This document shows positions 6,695 to 14,469 of a stretch of DNA of 30,837 bases, piece after piece. The notes under the pieces are model-generated. The model was not told the origin of the DNA. It saw nothing but the letters and a program-made list of their open reading frames with translations, and ran no database searches. Positions within the stretch are counted from its first letter, which is position 1; the number at the start of each line of letters is the position of its first letter. Location of the stretch: assembly GCA_002448395.1 (NCBI GenBank), contig DJXS01000082.1, positions 16,698 to 47,534 on the forward strand, given 5' to 3'. The stretch comes from Lachnospiraceae bacterium UBA6998 (lineage in GTDB: Bacteria > Bacillota > Clostridia > Lachnospirales > Lachnospiraceae). The translations under genes were made by a program, and so were the position numbers.

Positions 6695-8131
6695 TTACGG
6701 ACAATGGATTTCCCAGCGCTTTACCTTGCCTGTCGCGGTGCGGGGCAGCGGCTTGTCCGTGAACAGGATCTCACTGAGCTGCTGTCCGCGCGGAAGCTGA
6801 GACATAGCGCCGCGCAGTTCTTCCTGTACCACCGAGCGCGACAGTTCCCGCATCTCTTCGGGCCATGTGGACGACTCTTTGTCTACGAGCAGAAGGACCG
6901 GTTTTCCGTTCCTCTCAAGAACGGTGAAATCGCGTCCGGGAAGAGCGGTCATAATGCGCGCTTCATACTCGGGAAGAAAGATCTTGGTGCCGTCGGCGAG
7001 TACCAGGATCTCCTTTTTCCTGCCGATAACATGGAGCCTGCCGTTTTCATCCCATTTCCCGATATCGCCGGTGAAGAGGAGATTTCCCTTCAGGACTGCC
7101 GCGGTGTCTTCCGGATGCTTGTAGTAGCCCTTCATCATGCAGCTCGGCGACGAGATGAGGATCTCTCCGTCAGAGGCCAGCGCCACAGTATCTTCAGGGC
7201 AGACTTCCAATGCGAACGGGTCAAAAGAGGGACTGCCCGGCACGCTGATCGCGACGCCGGAACTTGTCTCCGTCAGTCCGTAACCGAAACTGACCTGTAC
7301 GCCCTGCTGTACCGCGTTGTTTAACAGCTGCGGAGAGCAGTCGCCGGCTCCCACGAGAACAAGACGAAGTTCGCTGTTCATCAGCTTGTGCTGCACGAGG
7401 AAACTCAGAAGAAGGGGAACTGCAGAAAGCGCTGTCGGCCTGTAGAATTCAAAGTCACGGGTATAGTACCTTGCGCCCCGACCAAGAGCTACAGCCGCGC
7501 CGCATTCCATTCCCCACAGGAGGCCGCACACGAAGCCGAACACATGGTTCAGTGGAAGCATGCACAGCAGTGTGTCGTCCTGAGAGAGAGGAAGCATACA
7601 GCTCCCATTATAAGCAGCTGCCAAAAGACTCCGGTCTGTCAGCACGACAGCCTTGCTGCTCGCCGTGGTGCCGGAAGTAAAGAAGAGGATGTCGCTGCCC
7701 TCGACAGAAGGATCGGCGGCCTCTGCCTGCGGCGTGATCCCGTCAGTGAGATAAGGAGTCAGTGCTTCTACCAGGTCCGGATCGCTGCTCCAGAGAATAT
7801 CGATATCTGTCTGCCTGATCTGCTCCTGCAAAAGAGTGTCGTCGGCGTTCTCATCCAAGAGAACGGTCTGCAGCCCCGCGACGGCGGACGCGAAGATCGT
7901 CTCGACACAGTCGAGGGAACCGTCGCACAGAACGCCGAGACAAGTCATCCCGAAAGCGCGCATCTCTTCAGCGCGTGCGAACACAGACGCCGCGAAATCG
8001 GCTCTGCTCTTCTTTACAGGCGTACCGTCTTCTTCATAAATAAGAAGCGTCCGGTCAGGATCATTATGCGCGAAGAACCTGAGAGCCTCCGCGAAACTAT
8101 TAAATTTAGGGGGAAATGCTTTAGTCTTCAT
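6695..8131 (-). CDS. AMP-forming acyl ligase (fatty acid:CoA or fatty acid:ACP ligase)
   Basis: Adenylate-forming enzyme of the AMP-binding (ANL) superfamily that activates a carboxylic acid with ATP and transfers it to a thiol. Core motifs are in order: P-loop FFTSGTTASSK (about 150-160), the aromatic motif FGYGLTETSSG, FTGDIGKWDENGRL with the AMP-ribose Asp, the hinge GRKKEILVLADG, and the C-terminal PRTATGKVKR with catalytic Lys469. At 478 residues it is compact. It heads the leftward unit that also holds a lipoprotein, an ACP and a thioesterase, so a long-chain fatty acid loaded onto that ACP is a reasonable substrate pair, but CoA cannot be excluded. No ribosome site is visible, and a TATACT box lies only about 7 bp before the ATG, so its mRNA may be leaderless. 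Confidence 0.87.
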   Translation of the reverse strand: MKTKAFPPKFNSFAEALRFFAHNDPDRTLLIYEEDGTPVKKSRADFAASVFARAEEMRAFGMTCLGVLCDGSLDCVETIFASAVAGLQTVLLDENADDTLLQEQIRQTDIDILWSSDPDLVEALTPYLTDGITPQAEAADPSVEGSDILFFTSGTTASSKAVVLTDRSLLAAAYNGSCMLPLSQDDTLLCMLPLNHVFGFVCGLLWGMECGAAVALGRGARYYTRDFEFYRPTALSAVPLLLSFLVQHKLMNSELRLVLVGAGDCSPQLLNNAVQQGVQVSFGYGLTETSSGVAISVPGSPSFDPFALEVCPEDTVALASDGEILISSPSCMMKGYYKHPEDTAAVLKGNLLFTGDIGKWDENGRLHVIGRKKEILVLADGTKIFLPEYEARIMTALPGRDFTVLERNGKPVLLLVDKESSTWPEEMRELSRSVVQEELRGAMSQLPRGQQLSEILFTDKPLPRTATGKVKRWEIHCP

Positions 8132-8275
8132 AGGTCAAGTATAGCATTCTTTAACAAAGAATGTGTGAAATTACACCAAATGTTAATGAATATTTAACAA
8201 TTTGGCGGTATACTAGAAGTAATATAACTGCTTGGGAAGCAGAACCACTAGTTTAACAATGAAAGGTAGAGCAAA
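8132..8275. promoter_or_regulatory. Divergent promoter region with two 19-bp palindromes
   Basis: 144 bp shared by the two divergent units. CATTCTTTAACAAAGAATG (8145-8163) is a perfect 8-bp inverted repeat with a 3-nt centre. TGTTAA/TTAACA arms at 8181-8186 and 8194-8199 form a second palindrome of the same overall length. A minus-strand TATACT box (8138-8143) lies directly next to the first palindrome, and a plus-strand TATACT (8209-8214) lies 9 bp after the second. The geometry suits a repressor controlling both units. No -35 boxes are convincing, and the regulator is not encoded nearby. Confidence 0.6.
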
Positions 8276-9670
8276 ATGGACAAGAACATCAAGATCTGTA
8301 TTATTGGCGGAGGTCCGGCGGGACTTTCTGCGGGCATGTATCTGGAACAGAAGGGTTACGAGAACTACACGATCCTGGAGAAGAATGACCGTGTAGGCGG
8401 CAAGTGCTGGTCTCCCCACTACAACGGCCGCCGCTATGAGATGGGCGCGATCATGGGCGTTCCGTCTTATTACGCTGTGCATGACGTAGAGGAATTCTGC
8501 GGCATTACCCACGACGGACCGCAGCTCAACCGCAACTACAAGAACAGACTGGGCCAGGTCATCGAGCCCTTCGAGCCCAAGAAGAACATCACCAAGATCC
8601 CGCGCCTTCTTAAGATGAAGAAGCAGCTCAAGAAGTTCGGCGAGCTCCTGGAGACCAAGTACAAGGGATACGACATCAACGGCCACCGCGGCGTAGCGGA
8701 AGGACGTTATGAAGGATTCTCCGCAGCCAGCGCCAAAAGAGAGCCTGTCAGCGGCGTGAACCCCAACCTCAAGGATCTGGCGCTTCCCTTCAAGAAATTC
8801 TGCGAGATCAACGGCGTCGAGCTGGTGCAGGATATCTGGATCGGCCCCTTCACATCCTTCGGCTATGGATATTTTGACGAGATCCCCGCAGCGTACGTTC
8901 TGAAGTATCTGGACTTCCAGACCTGCATGAACTTCGTCAAGATCAATCTCTGGACCTGGAAGGAAGGCACGCAGTTCATCTGGGAGTCCCTGAACGACAA
9001 ACTCAAAAATCCGGCCCGTCTGAACAGCAGGATCGATAAGGTCGAGAGGAAAGACGGCAAGGTCTATGTAACCGTGAACGGCGAAGTGGAAGAGTACGAC
9101 AAGATCATCGTGACTTCTCCTCTGTATGTTCCTATGAAAGAGAACAGGGACGACGGACTTATCGGCATGGTGGACTATTTTGACGCCCGCGAGGACGAGA
9201 AGAAGCTCTTCTGCCAGATCGAGTATGAGCGCTATGACGTACTGGCTGTCGAGACCAAGCCGGAAGATCACCCCGAGATCTCCTACTATGTATTCGACAA
9301 CATGATCCCGAAGAGACTGGGTCATCTGATGGTTTACTATCGCCGCTGGAGAGACACTGTGGACCAGGTCATCACGACCTACGCGCTGCGCAAGCATAAG
9401 AAGATGGAAGAAGTCCCTTACGAGAAGTGCAGAGCAAGAGTCCTCAAGGATCTGGAGATCATGGGCAATCCCGCTTCCAACGTCGTAAACGAGTGGAGCG
9501 TCTACTACTTCCCGCACGTCTTCACGAACGCTTACAAGGACGGCTGGTATGACAAGGTAGAAGCGATGCAGGGCAAGTATGACACCTACTATGCGGGCGA
9601 GATCATGAGCTTCGGCGACATGGACGAGACCTGCGAGTACTCCCGCGAGCTGGTTGAGAGATTCTTCTGA
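8276..9670 (+). CDS. Polyunsaturated fatty acid isomerase-like flavoprotein (linoleate isomerase family)
   Basis: FAD-dependent NAD(P)-binding Rossmann protein of 464 residues. GGGPAGLSAGMYLE (11-24), GGKCWSP (41-47), GRRYEMGAIMGVPSYY (51-66), FGYGYFDEIPAAYVLKYLDF (195-214) and the C-terminal YAGEIMSFGDMDE closely match what I recall of the Cutibacterium acnes polyunsaturated fatty acid isomerase, which turns linoleic acid into trans-10,cis-12 conjugated linoleic acid without net redox change. Relative to that roughly 424-residue enzyme there seems to be an extra stretch around residues 137-162. AAAGG lies before the start. It is the first of three rightward genes and likely makes a conjugated fatty acid for the next enzymes. 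Exact regiochemistry cannot be read from sequence. Confidence 0.85.
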   Translation: MDKNIKICIIGGGPAGLSAGMYLEQKGYENYTILEKNDRVGGKCWSPHYNGRRYEMGAIMGVPSYYAVHDVEEFCGITHDGPQLNRNYKNRLGQVIEPFEPKKNITKIPRLLKMKKQLKKFGELLETKYKGYDINGHRGVAEGRYEGFSAASAKREPVSGVNPNLKDLALPFKKFCEINGVELVQDIWIGPFTSFGYGYFDEIPAAYVLKYLDFQTCMNFVKINLWTWKEGTQFIWESLNDKLKNPARLNSRIDKVERKDGKVYVTVNGEVEEYDKIIVTSPLYVPMKENRDDGLIGMVDYFDAREDEKKLFCQIEYERYDVLAVETKPEDHPEISYYVFDNMIPKRLGHLMVYYRRWRDTVDQVITTYALRKHKKMEEVPYEKCRARVLKDLEIMGNPASNVVNEWSVYYFPHVFTNAYKDGWYDKVEAMQGKYDTYYAGEIMSFGDMDETCEYSRELVERFF

Positions 9671-9694
9671 TCTGCACAATTTGAGGATAGCGAC

Positions 9695-11227
9695 ATGAAA
9701 TTTTACAAAGATCATTATGACGTGATCGTGATCGGAGGGGCCCTGGCGGGCCTCTCCTCAGCGCTTATGCTGGCGGATAAGGGACTGGACGTGCTCGTCC
9801 TCGAGCGCCACAACCTGCCCGGCGGCATTGCTACGAGTTTTGTCCGCGGCGGCATTGAGATCGAAGCGGCGCTGCACGAGATGATGTCCATAGGTCCTAA
9901 GGAGAACCGCCTCAAAGTCGGCAAGTTCTTTGACGATATGGGCGTCGATATAGACTGGCTCCCTGTTCCCGAGTGCTACCACGCGAGCCTTCCCGGACTG
10001 GAAGTGACACTGCATCCGGGTCTCGAACGCTTCTCCCGCGAAGTCGACGAGCAGGTTCCGGGCACCTATGACAAAGTATTGAAGCTCTTAAAGCTCTGCG
10101 ACACCGTTTTTAACAGTGTCAATGAACTGTCTATTCATCCTATGAGCAAGCCCCAGATGCTTCTTAAGCACGAGGCTTTCGTCAAGACGGCCGGATATTC
10201 CACGAAGGAAGTGCTGGATACTTTTGACCTGCCTCAGAAGGCCCTGGATCTGCTGGCTCCTTATTGGATTTATGTCGGCAGCGGTTTTTCAGACCTGCCC
10301 TTCACGATCTACTCCGTGCTGATGGCGGACTACGTGGGCTACGGCTCCATGATCCCCAAAAAGCTCAGCCACGAGATGAGCCTTAAAATGGCGGAGCGCG
10401 CCGAGGAGATGGGCGTGCAGATCGAGTACCGCCAGCAGGTGGACAAGATCCTGGTCAAAAAAGGGAAGGCGTACGGTGTTCGCACTGCCCGCGGCGACGA
10501 GATCTACGCGGACTATGTGATCTCCTCGGCTTACCCCAACAAGGTATATACCAGCATGATCGAGCCCCTTACCGAGGTGCCTGCAGAGGCCACCAAGATG
10601 GTCAACGGCCGGCGCCTGTCGCTGACTGCCTTCTCGGTCATCCTGATCCTGGACAAGCCGGCCGAGGAGTTGAATATTAAAGATTACAGCATCTTCCGCG
10701 GCGACACCATGGACACGGACGTGCTCTATGAGAACCTGGCGGGCCTTGGCCCTTACAGATATCTCACCTGCATCTGCCACAACTACGGCAATCCCGGAGT
10801 GACGCCGGAGGGCACCTGCTCCTTCAGCGTGACGGTGCTCCCGCGCGTGGACGGCTGGAAGACCGTCAAGGCGGAAGATTATGACCGCGTCAAGCACGAA
10901 GTGGCGAAACAGCTGATCGACGATATGTCGGACTATTTTGGCGTCAACCTCCTGGACCATGTGCTGGAGTGCGTCATCGAGACGCCCATGACCATAGCCC
11001 ACTACACAGGGGCTTGGAACGGCTGCATCTACGGCTATGCTCATACTATGGAAGACCACATCGTAGCAAGACTGCAGACCGCGGAAGCGGAGCGCTTCAT
11101 CGAAGGCCTTGAATTTGCCGGCGCCCACGCCATCTCCGGCGACGGAATGGGACCGGCTGTGACCAACGGACGCAAGGCGGCGAAGAACGTACTGGATGAC
11201 ATTGCGGCGAGAAAGGAGGCAAACTGA
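9695..11227 (+). CDS. Phytoene desaturase/RetSat-like FAD oxidoreductase
   Basis: 510-residue flavoprotein of the phytoene desaturase, carotenoid isomerase and retinol saturase superfamily. The N-terminal dinucleotide-binding motif is IGGALAGLSSALMLADKG (13-30), followed by ERHNLPGGIATSF. The C-terminal FAD-contact segment is SGDGMGPAVTNGRKAA. There is no carotenoid synthase nearby, so a carotenoid role is unlikely. Between a fatty acid isomerase gene (24 bp gap) and a ferredoxin-reductase-type gene (1-bp overlap, TGATG), the enzyme could reduce one double bond of a conjugated fatty acid, as retinol saturase does for retinol, or act in the opposite, desaturating, direction. Its pairing with an NAD(P)H-linked electron donor favours reduction; this is inference. 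Confidence 0.85.
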   Translation: MKFYKDHYDVIVIGGALAGLSSALMLADKGLDVLVLERHNLPGGIATSFVRGGIEIEAALHEMMSIGPKENRLKVGKFFDDMGVDIDWLPVPECYHASLPGLEVTLHPGLERFSREVDEQVPGTYDKVLKLLKLCDTVFNSVNELSIHPMSKPQMLLKHEAFVKTAGYSTKEVLDTFDLPQKALDLLAPYWIYVGSGFSDLPFTIYSVLMADYVGYGSMIPKKLSHEMSLKMAERAEEMGVQIEYRQQVDKILVKKGKAYGVRTARGDEIYADYVISSAYPNKVYTSMIEPLTEVPAEATKMVNGRRLSLTAFSVILILDKPAEELNIKDYSIFRGDTMDTDVLYENLAGLGPYRYLTCICHNYGNPGVTPEGTCSFSVTVLPRVDGWKTVKAEDYDRVKHEVAKQLIDDMSDYFGVNLLDHVLECVIETPMTIAHYTGAWNGCIYGYAHTMEDHIVARLQTAEAERFIEGLEFAGAHAISGDGMGPAVTNGRKAAKNVLDDIAARKEAN

Positions 11228-12417
11228 TGAAAGTCAAAAATTTCTTAGCGGACGTCAGCGGAGCCTCCCGCGTCACGGCGGCGCGCATGATGGCGTTTGA
11301 CGCCGCTTCGCCCGCGCTCACGGACGTGGACCCGATCGGAAATGTCTCGAGAGAGTGGCATCCCGGCCCGATCGAACTTGTGGTGACCGGGATTAAGCCC
11401 GCCTGCAAGACAGCCAAGACCATCCGCTTCGAGCGCACCGACGGCAAAAAACTGCCCTTCTTCTATGCGGGACAGTACATAGTCCTTGATTTCAAGATCG
11501 GTGAGAGCCTGATCTCCAGGCCTTACTCCATTTCTTCCGCGCCTTATGAGGCCAGGGCGGACAAGCCCTTCGTGGAGATCACGGTCAGAAGATCCAAGGG
11601 CGACGGCTTTATCTGCGACTATGTCAACGATGAGCTGAAGGTCGGCGATATTTTGACAGGAACCATGGGACTGGGGCAGTTCTACTACGAGCCGCTGCGC
11701 GACGCAAAGCATGTGGTGGCGCTGGCCGGCGGCGTCGGCATCACGCCTTTCGCCTCCATGGCCAAGGAAGTGGTGAACGGGACGCTGGACATCGACCTGA
11801 CGATCCTCTACGGATCGGCCTCCTCGGACGATATCGTCATGAAGGAGGAGCTGGAAGCGCTGGACGGAGCCTGCGACAAGCTGCACATCGTGCATGTGCT
11901 CAGCGGCGACGAGCCCGGCTGGACCGGCGAAAAAGGTTTCCTGACGGCGGAGCTTATCAAAAAATATTCGGCGAATGACACAACATACTTTATTTGCGGG
12001 CCGCAGGCGATGTATAATTTCTTACGGAAGGAAGTGAAAAAACTCGATGTTCCCGCGAGGCGCGTGCGTTTCGAAGTTTTCGGACAGGCCAAGGACATTG
12101 CCATGTACGAGGGATTCCCGACAGAGCTTCGGGACGTGAGCTTTACCATTACGGTGGTCCAGGGCATCAGCGAGGTGCAGATCCCCGCGAAGGCGACAGA
12201 GAGTATTGTAGTGGCGCTCGAGCGCGCCGGGATCAGAATTGAGACAGGATGCCGCAGCGGAGAATGCGGATTCTGCAGGACAAAAGTTATTTCAGGAAAT
12301 TATTTCGTCTGCCCGGAGGGCGACGGAAGAAGAGAAGCGGACAAAGATTACAACTATGTTCATGCTTGCGCGACTTACCCGCTTTCAGATCTGAAGATTA
12401 AGATACCGATTATGTGA
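11227..12417 (+). CDS. Ferredoxin-NAD(P)H reductase-type protein with C-terminal 2Fe-2S domain
   Basis: 396-residue electron-transfer protein. The FAD domain has the isoalloxazine motif RPYSISSAP (98-106), the NAD(P) domain starts at GGVGIT (168-173), with the FICGPQAMY motif later, and the C-terminal plant-type 2Fe-2S domain has Cys342, Cys347, Cys350 and Cys381. The order FAD-NAD-FeS is that of phthalate-dioxygenase-reductase/HCP-reductase-like proteins. About 45 N-terminal residues precede the reductase fold. The ATG overlaps the preceding stop by one base, so coupled expression is expected. It probably passes electrons from NAD(P)H to the flavoprotein encoded just before it. It ends in a double stop (TGATGA), followed by a terminator. 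Confidence 0.9.
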   Translation: MKVKNFLADVSGASRVTAARMMAFDAASPALTDVDPIGNVSREWHPGPIELVVTGIKPACKTAKTIRFERTDGKKLPFFYAGQYIVLDFKIGESLISRPYSISSAPYEARADKPFVEITVRRSKGDGFICDYVNDELKVGDILTGTMGLGQFYYEPLRDAKHVVALAGGVGITPFASMAKEVVNGTLDIDLTILYGSASSDDIVMKEELEALDGACDKLHIVHVLSGDEPGWTGEKGFLTAELIKKYSANDTTYFICGPQAMYNFLRKEVKKLDVPARRVRFEVFGQAKDIAMYEGFPTELRDVSFTITVVQGISEVQIPAKATESIVVALERAGIRIETGCRSGECGFCRTKVISGNYFVCPEGDGRREADKDYNYVHACATYPLSDLKIKIPIM

Positions 12418-12505
12418 TGACAGCGGGACGGTTTTTCTGACAGCTTTTTTAAAGATGCCGGAAGAACTGTCCCTGCGATTTTCATAAGAGGAGATCAGGG
12501 AGAGC

Positions 12506-12541
12506 AAAAAGGATGTCGTGTTGAGCGGCATCCTTTTTTTT
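12506..12541 (+). terminator. Rho-independent terminator after the rightward fatty acid unit
   Basis: AAAAAGGATGTCG and CGGCATCCTTTTT arms around a TGTTGAG-type loop form a stable stem (one G-T pair) followed by a run of eight thymidines. It lies about 90 bp after the reductase stop. Confidence 0.88.
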
Positions 12542-12595
12542 GATGCCGATAAAAAAAATAAAAAAATTATATAAGGATTAGAACCACCCGTATGT

Positions 12596-12626
12596 TTGAC
12601 TCGTCTTTATCTGCATAAGAAATAAT
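12596..12626 (+). promoter_or_regulatory. Possible promoter of the sigma-factor island
   Basis: TTGACT (12596-12601) is followed by AATAAT (12621-12626) with a 19-bp spacer, longer than ideal. It lies in AT-rich sequence just before the first gene of the island. Confidence 0.35.
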
Positions 12627-12657
12627 ACTGATCATCAAACAATGAAGAGGAGGAAAC

Positions 12658-13314
12658 ATGTTTAAAAGAATTGCTATCGGAGTTTATCTGACAGGTTTAA
12701 TTTCAATTATTTTGGCAGCGATAGAAAATAATCCGGATCCCGGTAATAAATCGGAAACCATTATCGGTCTGCTCATAATCACACTTCTTGCAGGGAGTAT
12801 TCTATCGGCGCTGGATATTATCTTCTCTGATCATATGAAAGGAGGTGCGTGTCTTAGGCAGCCCGTGCCCGTAATACCTGAATCTTATGATCGTTCCATA
12901 GTTGAAGAGCCCAGGGACAATAAAAATGTGAGTTTCAAAAAAGTTGTTGACGCAGATCATTGGCTTTCGGAAAACTTAAACGTGGAGGTGACGGGAATTA
13001 ATATACCGACAAGGTACTCCGTTGATATTTCAGGGGGCCATAATGTCGCAAAATCGGTTGAAATCAAGTACTTGGAACATCCCATGCCTACCGGGTATCA
13101 GTACGGACTGGTGGAAGTGGAGATAGGAAGATATTTCCTTCCGATAAATGAAGATAATTATTTGGAAAAATGGGCTCGAAAATATCCGGATGCACAGATT
13201 TTATGGACGCAAAATTCTGCAGTGGTGAGAAGACAAGAAGGGATTCACTTCTTTAATATGGGACTTGACCGAAGAGAGCGGATGAAGATTTTTATCCTTT
13301 TCAGAAGGAAGTGA
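12658..13314 (+). CDS. Two-TM membrane protein of unknown function
   Basis: 218 residues, preceded by a strong GAGGAGGAAAC ribosome site. Two hydrophobic segments (about 5-22 and 34-56) are followed by a soluble region of about 160 residues with mixed strands and a basic C-terminus (FILFRRK). The soluble part contains HWLSENLNVEV and YLEHPMPTGYQYGLVEVEIGRYFLP. No family is recognised. The base composition is more AT-rich than the fatty acid genes before it. It is the first of four same-direction genes that include a membrane-tethered sigma factor, so an envelope role is possible but not shown by the sequence. Confidence 0.7.
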   Translation: MFKRIAIGVYLTGLISIILAAIENNPDPGNKSETIIGLLIITLLAGSILSALDIIFSDHMKGGACLRQPVPVIPESYDRSIVEEPRDNKNVSFKKVVDADHWLSENLNVEVTGINIPTRYSVDISGGHNVAKSVEIKYLEHPMPTGYQYGLVEVEIGRYFLPINEDNYLEKWARKYPDAQILWTQNSAVVRRQEGIHFFNMGLDRRERMKIFILFRRK

Positions 13315-13356
13315 TGCGTGGAGCATCTGCATGATTTGAATTTGTTACTATTCACT

Positions 13357-13373
13357 CATAGGCGCCGCCTATG
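13357..13373. promoter_or_regulatory. Short palindrome upstream of the zinc-ribbon gene
   Basis: CATAGGC and GCCTATG arms with a 3-nt centre, 22 bp before the start codon of the zinc-ribbon protein. It could be an operator or a small RNA hairpin covering the ribosome-site region. Function unknown. Confidence 0.35.
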
Positions 13374-13394
13374 CTGTTAGAGAAGGAGGGAAAG

Positions 13395-14438
13395 ATGAAT
13401 TGTCCTAAATGTGGAAAGTCATTGGCCAGTACAGAAAACTTTTGCCCATTTTGCGGGGCGCCTCTTAATGGAGAAAACGGAACAGCAGGTGAACCGGTCA
13501 AGGGGGAGACCCAGGACACTGCCCCGGCCGTCACGAAAAATACAACAAAAAATCCGGTTTTATCAGTTGTTAAAAAACTTTTTATTGTTCTGATCATTAT
13601 TATACTAATCGGTCTTGCAGCACTCGGAGGCCTGATTGTTTATGCAATATGGGCGGGAGAGCACGACCATCAATCTGAAAATATGCGTAAATCAGGGCTG
13701 AAGAACAGTATTGAAGGCGAATGGGTGGTAGAGAGACTAGCACAGGAGGGGATCGATACCAGTGGCGATGATGGCATAATGAAGTCAACAATGCTTGCCA
13801 GTTATATGATGCTGTTTCCCGAAGGAACAACGGTGAGATTTGAAGACGACGGTTCTATGGTCATCGGTGGGATGGTGGCAAAATATAAGATCATCGATGA
13901 GGAGAACATTGACATTGAAAGTAATGATAGTGTTATACGTGCCCAAACGGGTTTTGTTGGTGAGGAAAAGGATCATCTCCTGCTTAATTTGGATGTGATC
14001 GGCGGCGGAGTATTCCAGGTGGTTCTGAGACGCCCGGACAGTGAGCCGCTTGCTGATTCGGATACTGACAATGCCAGGGAGGTGAAGCTGGAGAATACGT
14101 CGGATACGTGCATAAACGGAAATGCGGAGGTCCAAATAATCGGCTGTGATTACGGTAAATCAACGATCACGTTGAGGATTACCAACAATACTGATAAGGA
14201 TATCAGTACTTTTGGATTTCCCACCATGATTATCGGCGATGAGAGCATACCCGTTAACCAGCACTTGAACATGGGAACTAATGGGGTACAAATTGCCAGC
14301 GATTCCAGTAAGGACATCGAGTACTACGTGGACCAATCCATCTTTGAAAAAGGCGGAAGTATTGAGGGCGAGCTGTTTATCATGGAAAACACCCGTGATA
14401 CAAAGTATTCCGTCGATGTGATCGTCATAGACGAATAA
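13395..14438 (+). CDS. Zinc-ribbon membrane protein with two beta-rich C-terminal domains
   Basis: 347 residues from ATG 13395, chosen over an upstream ATG at 13371 because GAAGGAGGG sits immediately before it and the zinc ribbon then starts at residue 2. The N-terminal ribbon has Cys3, Cys6, Cys17 and Cys20 (NCPKCG...FCPFCG). A Thr/Pro/Glu-rich linker leads to one transmembrane segment (about 59-86). Outside lie a domain at about 105-213 (IEGEWVVERL..., GTTVRFEDDGSMVIGG, LLLNLDVIGGGVFQVVLRRP), which recurs in the downstream Sel1 lipoprotein, and a C-terminal beta sandwich-like region (about 227-347, ITLRITNNTDKDISTFGF). Such cytoplasmic zinc ribbon plus membrane anchor proteins are common in clostridia, but their function is mostly unknown. 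Confidence 0.8.
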   Translation: MNCPKCGKSLASTENFCPFCGAPLNGENGTAGEPVKGETQDTAPAVTKNTTKNPVLSVVKKLFIVLIIIILIGLAALGGLIVYAIWAGEHDHQSENMRKSGLKNSIEGEWVVERLAQEGIDTSGDDGIMKSTMLASYMMLFPEGTTVRFEDDGSMVIGGMVAKYKIIDEENIDIESNDSVIRAQTGFVGEEKDHLLLNLDVIGGGVFQVVLRRPDSEPLADSDTDNAREVKLENTSDTCINGNAEVQIIGCDYGKSTITLRITNNTDKDISTFGFPTMIIGDESIPVNQHLNMGTNGVQIASDSSKDIEYYVDQSIFEKGGSIEGELFIMENTRDTKYSVDVIVIDE

Positions 14439-14469
14439 AAACCGGGAGTTTGAAGAAAAGAGAGGAAAT

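Noticed and set aside
4279..8131. Polyketide or non-ribosomal peptide cluster
   Set aside because: An adenylating enzyme, ACP and thioesterase alone do not make one; no ketosynthase, condensation domain or ketoreductase is present.
8213..9715. 500-residue open frame on the minus strand opposite the isomerase gene
   Set aside because: It is a shadow of the strong plus-strand gene; it lacks family motifs and a ribosome site, and the product is a Val/His/Asp-rich antisense translation.
10289..11128. 279-residue minus-strand frame opposite the RetSat-like gene
   Set aside because: Antisense shadow of a motif-rich gene; Ala/His/Val-rich composition typical of such artefacts.
9695..11227. Carotenoid biosynthesis as the role of the phytoene-desaturase-like protein
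   Set aside because: No phytoene synthase or prenyl transferase gene is visible; neighbours are fatty acid and electron-transfer genes.
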